Positions 1 to 9,864 of a stretch of 64,000 nt of DNA are shown piece by piece. The notes beneath the pieces were generated by a model, which did no database searches, was not told the DNA's origin, and saw only the letters and a program-made list of their open reading frames with translations. Position 1 is the first letter of the stretch. Every line of letters starts with the position of its first letter. Location: positions 744,001 to 808,000 of the forward strand of contig JAYWVB010000005.1 of the NCBI GenBank assembly GCA_039881045.1, read 5' to 3'. Origin of the DNA: Chaetomium olivaceum. Its lineage: Eukaryota > Ascomycota > Sordariomycetes > Sordariales > Chaetomiaceae. A program made the translations under genes and the position numbers.

Positions 1-1870
1 CCCTCCATCTGCCTTCTTTGCCCCGCATTTGGCTCGGGATGGCGACCGTCTTGCTCTTGATAAAATGGTGCCATTGGGGAGCCCGGGGATGGCGAGGCCC
101 GCGCTGTCGTCTGACTGAAGGAGGACGGCCACCGGCGGTCCAAGATGAAGAGTCACATCGCTGGCGAGCGCGATGGTGCCGGCGGCGAGGTCGGGAAAGA
201 TGTCGACGGCCTTGAAAGGCGCCCCGTTGACGACCTTCAGCCCGACAAACTGGTTGCGAGTCACCACCACCGGCATGCCTTGCGCGTAGAAGAAGAGGCC
301 GGGGGTCGGCAGCTGCGAGTCGTCTCCGTAGCGGAGCACGTGGCATAGGTCCCCCGCACTCAATCGCTTCCCCGACTCAGTATCGTGCTTGGCCGCAAAG
401 ACTGAGATGTGCTTGCCGTGGGCACGAGCCCACTGGACGACGGCCGCCATGTTCAGGTCCCACCGGTCTTGGTTCAGAGGCGTGATGGCTCTCAGGCCAT
501 CTACGAAGGAGTACTTGCACGACGGTGTATAGAGGCGTTGGCTCAGCCGCTGGAAGTCCAGCTCTGTCTGCTCCCCACTGCGCAGGCGCCGGAGGAAGCC
601 CCGCAGCCTTGGACAGCCGGCTGCGCGGACCTGTTCGCGGAGGATGACGACGTTCGCGAACTGGAGGAACAGCTTATGCGCTGCTAGGTGCTTTGCCGAG
701 CTGTCCGGTCTCTGTCCACCGGGGTCCTTAGGCGTTGGCAAGAGGAGGCTGGTCTGCAGGACGGGGTCGAACTGGAAGAAGTCGCCGAAGAACATGACCA
801 TTGGATTCCGCCGAACGGTCGATGCTGGTCGTCCTGTACTGCTTCAGGCGGCTGTCCACTGCCGCGAGTGTGAGACCGCCCACCTGGCTGATTCATCGAT
901 AATCAACATGATCATGTTTTTCCACCGCAGCTTCTCTTCTTCCGAGATGTTCTTGCTGTCGCGGCCCTGCCCTCAAACGCAATATTTGCCGCCGAGTGCA
1001 GCGTCACTCCGCCGATAAGCGCGGCCGCATTACCGCTGGCGCCCGTCAGGAGCAGCGTGTGGAGACCGTCCTTCAGCCGGAACATGTCCTTGATGGCGTG
1101 TATGACGCGAGATTTGCCGGTGCCGCCCTCGCCGCCGATATATTGGAAATGCTGCCGACCCCCTTCTTCCTGCAGCCGTGTGCCGCGCTCGTCAAGAAAC
1201 GCCGCTGGTAGTAAGACTGCCATCGACTGGAGCTTGTTCAGGGTCCAGCGCCTTGTGAGCCCCAGCGCCACATCGACGTATGTTGCATAACGTCCGAGCT
1301 CGAGCCGCATCTGTCCACCCGGGCCGACCCCTTCTGGAGATCTTTCGCATCCGTGAACGGGCAACCGTGGGCTCCCGTGTGGCTCGCCAGCATGCGCAGA
1401 AGACGGATTCGTTTGCCTGCCCTGGATCTTCGCCGTGACGCTGCTGTCCTCTTTCTTCTGGACCTTCAATACCGCGTCGATCTCCTCGCGGCTGGGCAAT
1501 CCCATGCCGCGGAAAGGCGAGTCTTGGAGGTCCTGTAGCATGGTATAGAAATGGCGACCACGCTGGGCAGCATTGTTGTCGTCCTGGCTTGGGTCAACTG
1601 CCCTCGCCTCTTCGTCCAAGCGCCTCAGCGCCGAAGTCGCTGTCATATCTTTGATCTCGCTACCTCGAACCGCTGAAAGGACATCCAAAAAGGCTTCGTA
1701 GTGGGCCTGTGGATCGATGCCCCCACCATCCAGTCCGACGCCGTCATCGTCCCCCTCCCGGTCCTCAAAGTCAAACCCGTCGACGACGTCTTCGTTTTCC
1801 TGTTCTAGCCCTTGCAGCTTTCGGTCAGCACGGGCATCGTTCGCCGAGCCCGCTCCAAAGAACTCTCTTC
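1..1870 (-). pseudogene. Pif1-like helicase of Helitron type, broken, runs off the left edge
   Basis: Read on the minus strand, an acidic N-terminal stretch (about 1870-1690) leads into a helicase core. A Walker A motif GGEGGTGKS lies near 1127-1100, followed by a Walker B motif LIIDE near 890. A third motif, FFGDFFQFDPV, lies near 785-750. After that an open frame continues to base 1 without a stop, with LFLQFANVVILREQVR and a C-terminal part typical of Pif1 helicases. The three blocks are in different frames. Shifts are needed near 1000, near 880 and near 805, so no single ORF encodes the protein. No ATG start is visible in the frame of the first block. Pif1-like ATPases of this layout are common as eukaryotic Helitron transposon helicases and as host-like copies in fungi. 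I see no Rep/HUH domain or Helitron ends in the window, so the Helitron origin is inference. The helicase assignment itself is firm. Confidence 0.72.
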
Positions 1871-2313
1871 ACAATGCACATCAACCAGGATCACAGCCTC
1901 CAGGTTGATTCTTCAAACAGCATCAGTCTCTGTTGTTAGTGTCACATAAGCAAAGACCTACGGATCGTTGCATCTCCGCCCTCGGAACCAAACCTATCGT
2001 GTTTGTGAAGATATTCCCGAACACACTCCGTCTGTGTCATCACCTCTCGAGCGAGAATCCTTACCAAGTCTGCCAATTCGATACCTGATATGACGATATG
2101 GCTTGCTAGATTGCGTTTCAGAACCCAGCTTAGTGTCGCGGCGTGTTATATGGAAGGTAAGGTTAGATCGTTGCTAAAAGCAGGAATTGATTTCCCCACA
2201 GTGAGTTCAGCATTTATTCTTCAAGGAACAGCACTCAACATTCTCTGTCCCTCCAGCCTTTCTCCTAGAACTCAATTCTTTATTGATAGAAGCTGGAACG
2301 CTACTAACGCCGC

Positions 2314-3716
2314 CATGGCTTCTTCCGTCTCTGCCGTCTACCCGATCCCCCACGGCCAAACAAACGAGACCAGGGACAATCGGTTCGGATCTCATCGTCA
2401 CCTACCACTCCGACTTGGCCCAATGCGACATTCTCCCATCTGGCTCCCGATACACGAGTGCAGGAAACTTCAAGGCCGGGACCTTCCTATCATTCATCCA
2501 CCCCGCTTTTATCCAGGAGCTGTACCCGCGCCTCCTGAGTACCGAAGACGAAGACAGCTCGGGACTTCCGGTGATACTCTCCATGTTCAACACAGAAGCA
2601 GAAATAGCGACCCTGGAAGAGGATTGGGAAGGGAAATGGTTCAGCATCGTCACCCGACTTTTCCCAAACAAACTTACCTTCCAAGGCGTAGGTGTTAATG
2701 GATGGGAGACAGACGAAACCCAGTCCGTACAGGTGGCACTGGCACTGCCGCGCGATGACGGCTTGACTCCGTACGCGCTATTATTTTGCACTGAAGCAGA
2801 ACCTGGCTGCTAACGCTTCCAAGTGTCATCCCCAGCCAGCTCGGTGGTCCTGACGAGACAGCTCTCTGGCCAACCACTTCAGCACATGTATCCTTTGCCG
2901 GCCCTGTCGACCTAGATACCTTCCACATCAAGGAGGGAGTCTGGCCTGAGCCGCTGATCAAGACTTCGCGTGTTTCGTCAAACTCGGGTCTTACTTGCAG
3001 CCGGGAGAACGACCGCCCTCCTCGCAAAGGCATACACATTGCCATGTCCTCGTTCTATTCCCCGTCGACCAGCAACCCTGGAAGTCTCTTGCCGGGTGGA
3101 TGCGGACCGCCGCAAACCCCTTTACTAAGGGGTCGTGGATCGCGTGCAGTGGTCGATCGTGGGGGTCCTGGACCGCGACCTGATCCGAGGATCTCAGCTG
3201 GTCGACTCCAGCGTGTCGAATCCTGGTAATCCTCGCCGACAACTGGGAATTCATTCGGCAGAATTCCTTGTCTACCAACAATACACCCACGTCAAAATCA
3301 TCGAAACTTGTCGACAAGTCACCTACGACACCACGCCCAGCTGGCCCCGGAGGAGTCGCAAGCAGAAACCCATTCTCGTCACCAAACCGTGCCCCAAAGA
3401 CCGCCGCAGCACGCGAAACGACCGAACTAGCCAGCCCTGGAGCACCGGTGGATTCAATCACGGCCGACCCTGCCCCGGTGTTCACAGTTCCATCTTCAGG
3501 TATGTATCGCCGCCTTCCAGACCCACGGCTCACCTAACTGTTGATCTAGATGGCGATGGCTCGAACGATGGTTCGGACACAGAGGAATTGTTGGACGCTC
3601 AACTCGCTTCGAGTAGCAGTACCTCAACAAAGAAGAGGAAGGAAGCAAGCTCTCCCGAACCGGTCAGAAGCAAGAGATCCAGCAGCGGAAGGAAGAAGGC
3701 GCGGCTGTATGACTAA
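2314..3716 (+). pseudogene. Unknown protein with basic nuclear-type tail; several frameshifts
   Basis: The coding signal starts at an ATG in a strong context (gccgccATGGC) at 2314, then switches frame near 2365. A clear run follows to about 2790, including DLIVTYHSDLAQCDILP and WFSIVTRLFPNKLTF. Further blocks are CHVLVLFPVDQQPWKSL (about 3040-3130), VQWSIVGVLDRDLI (about 3140-3185) and LVILADNWEFIRQ (about 3210-3265). Each block is in a different frame, so at least four indels or undetected introns are needed. One intron is convincing: 3500-3549 (gtatgt..ctag) joins two blocks in frame. The last exon ends at 3716 and encodes an acidic stretch followed by KKRKE and a Lys/Arg/Ser-rich end that resembles a nuclear localisation signal. 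I do not recognise the family. The number of shifts suggests a decayed gene or local assembly errors. Confidence 0.5.
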
Positions 3717-3899
3717 ACCCGACCTTGATTTGATCAAATAGACAATTGCCCTTGCCCTAATATCAATCGCACGAAGGAATTCTGATACCGCTATGGGGGC
3801 TACCTGCACCAGCATGTTCCTCCAGGCTTCCTTTGGCGTGCCGCGCAGCGGCACGGTCCCTCTTGTTACACACCTAATTACAGTGCAAAGTCCTGGCAC

Positions 3900-4484
3900 A
3901 TGACGTACCTGTCAATTGAAGACAACAACAACACCAAGACTTCGTCAATTCGCGATCGCGAGGTCGTTTTCTTCCGTTTTTTCGCCCACAGCCGCAACTT
4001 CCCTTTATCATCCCTGAGGGCTGACGACGGCCAAGATGAAGCCCAGCAGCAGGAGACGGCGCAGTCAACGCAGCAGCAGCGGCGGCGGCAGCCAAAGCAG
4101 ACTTCGCAGTCACATCGCCGTGAGCGCCATGCGAAGCCAAGCGCGCGTCGCCATCTATCACAATTTGAGGTTGAAGGCTCGCAAAGGTCATCACAAAGGT
4201 CGTCCCGGAGCCGCGGTCGCGGCCGCACCCGGGCAGCTTCGTCGCCGTCGACAAGGAGTTCGCAGTCACGCGTATATTCGCAGTCTACGAGAACTGCAAG
4301 AGGACGATCGAGGAGGTCAGCGACAGCCTCTTCTACGGCGAGGCTGGCCGCGATAGCTGCAGCCGCCTTCGAGACCGACCCCGAGACCGACCCCGAGACT
4401 GAGTCTGAGGCTGAGGACGTGATTGAGGTCATCCCGGCCACCCAACCCGGCGCTGACGAGCCGGATGAACTAGCCGGCCCGTGA
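3900..4484 (+). CDS. Low-complexity candidate ORF, Ser/Arg/Gln-rich
   Basis: An open frame of 194 codons begins at an ATG at 3900. It encodes a short mixed N-terminus, then a long Gln/Arg/Ser-rich stretch with RS-type pairs, then an acidic end with repeated ETDP units. The opposite strand is also open over most of this interval because of the biased composition, so openness alone is weak evidence. No domain is visible. The composition would suit a disordered nuclear protein, but it may equally be non-coding GC-rich repeat. Confidence 0.25.
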   Translation: MTYLSIEDNNNTKTSSIRDREVVFFRFFAHSRNFPLSSLRADDGQDEAQQQETAQSTQQQRRRQPKQTSQSHRRERHAKPSARRHLSQFEVEGSQRSSQRSSRSRGRGRTRAASSPSTRSSQSRVYSQSTRTARGRSRRSATASSTARLAAIAAAAFETDPETDPETESEAEDVIEVIPATQPGADEPDELAGP

Positions 4485-4489
4485 GAAGT

Positions 4490-5082
4490 GTTGACGTTGA
4501 ATTAGAAGGGCCGGAAATGCGTTTTTTGAAGAATTGGCACCGATTGATAGTCGATAGACCTTATAGTGTGTGATTTTGTATGAAGATATCCTTTCCCAGT
4601 GTCTTACACTGTATTTTGGTGTGTGGGTGTGGCAATTGCGATTTTGGGGGTAAATCTAGCTAGTAATGTGGACTTTACTGTCCAAATAGAAAAAAACTAC
4701 TGTTCAAATAGGAAGATTCAAAGAAAGAGGGGGTATTAGGACAGATTCTGGATTCTGCAGCTGGAGCGGTTAGAGCATTCTATCCTGCATAGACATATAT
4801 TAGATTACCCATTTCCCATCTGTCCCCTTCTAAAAGCCTATGCTCGGGGCTTGTATAGTCATGCTCTAATAGTTATCGTCAAACACGTTGGACCCCTTGC
4901 TAGTCGCCACCCCCTAGCTTTGGCCACTTTCCAACAGATCTACACACGTAAAGTACAACGAGGGCTTTCGTTATAATAACAGCCTGTCTATCCTTTCTTC
5001 CAACAACCAGATCATTAAACTTCAAACCATTTATAAAACCAGACGCGCCCTCTCTCTAACCATGGTTCCTTTTATACAATGG
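4490..5082. other. AT-rich intergenic stretch
   Basis: About 590 bp of AT-rich sequence between the low-complexity ORF and the first zinc-cluster paralogue. It contains A-runs and short ORFs only, with no coding or RNA gene signal that I can support. Confidence 0.5.
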
Positions 5083-6189
5083 TTACCAATTCGCCGTGTC
5101 TATGTCAATTTGTGGGACATTTTCCCAGTATTCCCGCTCCTCTTCTTCACTCAACGGTTTCACAGCCACAAAGGGCACTGGTAACGGTCTTGGCGGCAGG
5201 TCCGGTAAATCCCCGTTCTGTTCGGCCTTCTTGAAGAGGTGATCACGCATCTCGAAGAACCCAGCTGCGCCAAACAGCTCCAATACTGACGGGAACCGAT
5301 CATGTTGAGTTTGGAACGCCTGCATGACGCTCACGTCGGGAAGGTTTACGACCACCGTCTCTTCCCACACACTGCGTGATTCTGGCCTGCTCTCCCTGTT
5401 CCTTGCTTGATTGAGAAAGCCAGCAATGAAGGATGAGATGGATATCCTGCCCGAGCCATCCGACCTATTCCAGGCGAGTTGTTGGGATATATTGGCCCGG
5501 TTCTGCTTGGTCCGGCCAAAGAAGGTGGCGTGGTTGTCGTCCTCGTCCCCGGCGTAAAGGATTTCGGTGATCATGATGCGTAACGCCAGGGACGCCTGAA
5601 TGCCGTTGTATATCTGGGTGCCAGAGTCGTTGTTGCTCCCCATGTAGAGAGACTGCCTCACTCTCTCGTGTAGGTGCTTCCGATCCTTTAGTTCTTCATT
5701 GTGTAGGAACTGATGGTATTCGCGATGGACGGAGCACCAGTCCCGGCCGCTCTTCCTTAGCCGGCATCGCTTCCGATTCCCCAGCAACGCAATACACTGG
5801 TCAACCTTCGCCGTCGCTATCCTGATCAACGCCGGCGATAAAATTACCAGGCTGGTTTTGGCTTGCCGAGGCTTGATGATCAATTGAGAGCGTTCCGTCA
5901 GGCTAATGTCGAAGCCGATAGCGACGGGTGCGGGCTTGACAGTGATGACCACCGTCTCGGGCTCACTTGCCCCTGGCAGCGGTGGAGCCTGGAGCATGAT
6001 GGGTGTTGCCCGTTCCGGCTGCATGGTTACCGAGTGTACCTGCGGAAGGGGGAGAGCTGTCGCCAAGGGTGAAGCAGTGGTTGCTATGGCGGCATCTTGG
6101 GAGGTGTTACCGTCGATCGAAATCCCGACAACGGCGCCACACTGGATATTTTGCTTGTAACTTTCTAACGTAAGAAAAAGGATGCCCAT
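5083..6189 (-). CDS. Unknown protein with C-x9-C-x9-C-x2-H cluster (intact paralogue)
   Basis: A single uninterrupted exon encodes 368 aa from an ATG at 6189 (MGILFLTL). About residues 131-154 carry the motif C-x9-C-x9-C-x2-H around LLGNRKRC and WCSVH, which could bind zinc. Similar Cys/His patches occur in fungal proteins that recognise or modify DNA, but I cannot name a family. The rest is mixed alpha/beta without membrane segments. A recognisable block SDGSGRISISSFIAGFL (about 239-255) is shared with the downstream copy. The C-terminus is proline-rich, then acidic. A TATA-like box lies about 90 bp upstream. A second, degraded copy lies about 1.7 kb upstream in the same orientation, so this is a tandem duplication. 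Coding is well supported by the paralogue's conservation of the motif spacing; function is unknown. Confidence 0.7.
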   Translation of the reverse strand: MGILFLTLESYKQNIQCGAVVGISIDGNTSQDAAIATTASPLATALPLPQVHSVTMQPERATPIMLQAPPLPGASEPETVVITVKPAPVAIGFDISLTERSQLIIKPRQAKTSLVILSPALIRIATAKVDQCIALLGNRKRCRLRKSGRDWCSVHREYHQFLHNEELKDRKHLHERVRQSLYMGSNNDSGTQIYNGIQASLALRIMITEILYAGDEDDNHATFFGRTKQNRANISQQLAWNRSDGSGRISISSFIAGFLNQARNRESRPESRSVWEETVVVNLPDVSVMQAFQTQHDRFPSVLELFGAAGFFEMRDHLFKKAEQNGDLPDLPPRPLPVPFVAVKPLSEEEEREYWENVPQIDIDTANW

Positions 6190-6276
6190 GGTAACATGTA
6201 TTTGGGATGTGGTTTTGTGCGCATTGGTCAGTTGTGTGCGAGATGGTCAAAGGCTCAAGCGGAGGCCTTGACTACC

Positions 6277-6284
6277 TATATATA
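6277..6284 (-). promoter_or_regulatory. TATA box of the zinc-cluster gene
   Basis: TATATATA, read on the minus strand inside GGGCTATATATAGG, lies 88 bp upstream of the ATG at 6189. Sequence and distance fit a fungal core promoter. No transcript data support it. Confidence 0.45.
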
Positions 6285-6390
6285 GCCCTGATTATGGAGG
6301 TAAATCAGCAAGTCCACCCCTTTCAGGTTCCGTGGTATAGCAGAGATGTTCAGGCTTTTTATTATAGCTAGATCAGATGGTGAGTTCTAT

Positions 6391-6448
6391 GACGTGACTA
6401 AGTGTCATCATTGCAGAACGAGGTGACTAACTGTCATCATTGCAGAAC
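6391..6448. repeat. Two-copy 29-bp direct repeat
   Basis: Two adjacent 29-bp units (6391-6419 and 6420-6448) share the core GTCATCATTGCAGAAC and differ at two positions. The unit contains a TTGCAG splice-acceptor-like end. They lie upstream of the intact zinc-cluster gene. Confidence 0.8.
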
Positions 6449-6990
6449 TGTAGATATTGGCATGTGACCAGAGAAAGTTGCCGTTGCGGAGGAAGGCGTA
6501 CCGCGTGCGGGACAATGAGATCTGCGCATAGTTTGTGATATGCTTGAGCATGGACAACATCGCCCTACAGTACTGTGCCGTGTCAAACTCTTCCGGGCCG
6601 ATGTTCCCGTAGTTATTTATCTCGAGGATCGCGAACAAGCCTTTCTCGGCGCCCTAATCCCTCCAGACGCGGCCAACTCGGGCTTAAATACTGTACGAGC
6701 TGCGGTAAAATCACGTTCAAGCCGTGGCCCACCGCGTGGGAGATGAATCATTCGAGTAGGTGATGATATCAGCCTCTCTTCTAGCGCGAAAGGTGGTTCT
6801 AAGCGTTGGGATGAGGTGGACTGACAAGGCTTTCTTGACCGAATCCTTGGAGACGTGGGCGTCTACGATGGTCGAGTAATGGTTGATGTATCGGTGCCCA
6901 GAATCCGGGCGGGATGGTCCATGAAATGCGAGCGCTCGAATTACCCTCACTAGGTACCTAGCCGAGATCAACCACCGTTATCGGTAGAGG
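6408..6990 (-). pseudogene. Unrecognised gene remnant
   Basis: On the minus strand two open blocks look protein-like. One at 6638-6408 contains FAILEINNYGNIG and FDTAQYCRAMLSML; one at 6971-6717 contains YSTIVDAHVSKDSVKKALS. They are in different frames and both end at stops. I do not recognise them. They may be pieces of one dead gene upstream of the zinc-cluster paralogue, or chance. Confidence 0.22.
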
Positions 6991-7890
6991 CGGCAAGCTA
7001 CCACAGCCACCGAGCTAAAGCCCCCTCTTTGCCGCTTCGTGTGGCACGTGTCTCCCGATAATCCGGTATGGACTGGTCCCTTTCAACGCCCTTCGGGCTA
7101 TTTACTGAACGTATAAAAGAACCCACACGTTTGCCCACTCTGTAGTCACACAGTAGAAAGCAGTACACTGCCTATAGGATTCGACCCTATGCTCCGCCGT
7201 CTATCCATTGTAAATAGCAAGGCAGCGTGTTATTACTCCGCCAAAGTGACCTACGCTTGGCCTCTGTATTTGCCAACATATGATTGTACACTACGCGAAG
7301 CAGTGTGTAATGAGATTCGTTGGGCCGAAGGAGGAGAGCCTCTTGCCTGGTGGCTTCAAGGAGAGGTTGAGCTGAAAGCCTTGATTGAATCGCGGGCAAT
7401 TTCTGAAGGCTCCTTTTGTCGTCGGCGTATTGTTTAGTTTGTCATTTTGCTGGTTTTCGCTTTTATTTTCGTTGACTTCCATGTTTTTTTTGCAACTCGA
7501 CGTCTTGGAATGTCATGGGAGAAAGAAAACAGAAAAGGGAGAACACAGAAGAACAAAATCAACCAAAGAAAGGGATAAGTCATGTAAGCTAAAATAAATG
7601 GGAGATGGATAATAAATCCAACGTCGAACCAACAATCAACCCTACAATGCAGACAATCCTCTGGCACCTCTAAAAGTCACGTTAAAAATGGCCGGATGAC
7701 TACCTACCTTACGTTACAATAATAGTCCGTAATATAGCAGACAAAGAAGGTTGTTTAGTGTGTATATTTGATTAATCGTCCCCAGTTCGCACTCTACATA
7801 TAACTCTCAGCTCTTCTTCATCCTTGTGCCCGTTGGAGATTCATGCTGTGCTTGCTGCAGAATCAGGTCCCGCCCCAGTATACCCGTTAA
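6991..7890. other. AT-rich intergenic stretch between the paralogues
   Basis: About 900 bp with purine-rich tracts near 7500-7600 and only short ORFs. No gene is supported. Confidence 0.5.
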
Positions 7891-9205
7891 TTACTCTTCT
7901 TCCGTCACCAGCGTCGGGACATCACCGTCCGCGATTGGTAGGTCCGGTAGATTCCCATAGCGCTTGGCCTCCTCCAACAGGTGATCCCGCATCGCGGAAG
8001 ACTCCCTAGCATCGAAGAACTCGGATACTGAAAACAGCGGGCCCTGAGTCTCATCGTGTTGGAAACCAACAGCCACGATTCCACGGTTATCACACAGATG
8101 ATGGAGCTTACAACAGTGGGTTGGGATCCTCGGAGCATCCCAGAAGTCATCAATTGAAGGTTGTTCTCTCTTCGTCCTCCGTGGCGGGCACCGCCCTGAC
8201 CTCCTTTTATAGCCTCTTGTTCAACCCCTGGAAACCATCTAACATTAGCGCATCGGCAACCAGGTTTTCCGTGTTTCAAGTGCCACAACTTCCAACACAT
8301 CGGTACACCACCCGGTAAGATGCACGTCGACAATGTTCACAACCACATAGCTTAGACGCACCGTGGGGGACATTGGACGGGTCTCCCTCACCTTTAGTTG
8401 GTCAAGGAAGCCGTCAATCATAGACGAGATGGACATTCTGCCCGAACCGTCCGACCCAAGCGAGGAGAGTTTCTGGGCTACTATGGTCCGGTTATTCATG
8501 GCCACCTCGGGTAAGGGGAGCAGCTGGTCGTTCTTATATACGCTGTTGAAAACTTCGGAATCGATGATGTGCCATGCTATCGATGCCTGGGTGCAGTTGT
8601 ATGCATCATTAAGAGCGTTGATGTTGCCCGAAATATCCGGAGATTTCATCAGGTTCTCAAGGCGGAGTTTTTTATATATCAGTTCCTCAATGAGGAACTG
8701 GTGGCAGTCCTCATGAGCATGGCACAAGATATTGTGGACCTTATGCAACAGGCAGCGCTCTCGATTCCCTAGACGCGCGCGGCATTGGGAATCTTTGTTT
8801 ACTTTCGCTATCCTCAATAAGGCCGGCGACAGAACCATCAACACAATGTGTCCTCCCGTCGGGTCGATTATCAAATCCGAGGTATGCTTCACCAGGGAGA
8901 TCTCGAAGCTGATAGCCGTGGACGGATGGGTGTCATCCTGTGCAGGCTTGACAGTGATAACCACTATTGAGTACTCGTGACAGCACCGCTTCCGCAAAGT
9001 CCTGAACATGATGACTTTTTCCTGCTCCGGATGCATGACCACAGACTATACCTAGATGGAGGGGACATCCTCCGACTCGAATGGAAGGACTCCACTGGTG
9101 GCTTCCCAGGCATCTTGAGAGGGGCTCTCATCAATCGACAGCCCGATGGTAGCGCCGTGCTGGGCGGACTGCTTGTATTTGTTAGTTGAAGAAGAGAACG
9201 TTCAT
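7891..9205 (-). pseudogene. Dead tandem paralogue of the zinc-cluster gene
   Basis: This copy aligns by eye with the gene at 5083-6189. It starts at an ATG at 9205, followed by a stop after seven codons and a small indel. Two in-frame TAG codons follow near 9049 and 9055, just before MHPEQEK, opposite sense codons (CAG and CAC) in the intact copy. The central part is open from about 9042 to 8245. It keeps the C-x9-C-x9-C-x2-H spacing (LGNRERC, LCHAH) and SDGSGRMSISS. The C-terminal block with EFFDARESSAMRDHLLEEA (about 8015-7958) is in another frame after a disrupted stretch near 8100-8300. Protein similarity to the intact copy is moderate, so the duplication is not recent. The stops and shifts make a full-length product impossible as written. 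Confidence 0.68.
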
Positions 9206-9864
9206 CTTGAACTGCTATTGGGGGCTGTATTTGTGTTGAGTTCGAATGTGGGGGACGGTTAGGAATCAAGCAGGGTGTTGATTGCCCTTCCGTCGTTCTT
9301 CCTTGTAGGGAGGGGTATCAAAATGGATCGTACTTTTCCTTGGTTGAATTGTTCCGGTGCAAACATTTGACGATTGACAATAGATCATAGAGCCGCCTTC
9401 AATAAACATGGCTGTGATATCAATGTTAGATACCTAGCGATCAATTTGATATTCACATATACAAGACTGTGTGATTTGTCTGGTCAAGCTGATTTCTTTG
9501 TCTACGGCTTCTGGTGCCAGGACAACTTGACTACCATTCTTCATCTAAGAACAAAGGAGACAGGCAAGAAGAACAACAGAAGGAGGAGCTGGGCGTTCGA
9601 AAAAGAAAACGATATAAGCCAAAAAGAAGGAAAAAGAGACAATAGGAAGTAAAGAAAAGGAGACGAGAGGTTGGAGAACAGGTTCAAAGCTGAAGGCATT
9701 TGAACTATAGATTCACAAGCTCCTATAGCTAGGTACATATGGCCTTTGAGATGAATCAGCTAACCCTCCACATATTCCTTTCCAGAGTCCCGATGAACGC
9801 CGGCCAACCCAACCCCAAAACGCCGTTCGTAGACACACAGATCCGTCCCTATGATATGCCAACC
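9206..9864. other. AT-rich intergenic stretch
   Basis: About 660 bp upstream of the dead paralogue and downstream of the HSP70-like gene. It is purine-rich near 9560-9670. No gene is visible. Confidence 0.5.

Noticed and set aside
7165..7195. Short perfect hairpin ATAGG / CCTAT around ATTCGAC, resembling a T-arm
   Set aside because: No other tRNA arms and wrong loop register; probably chance.
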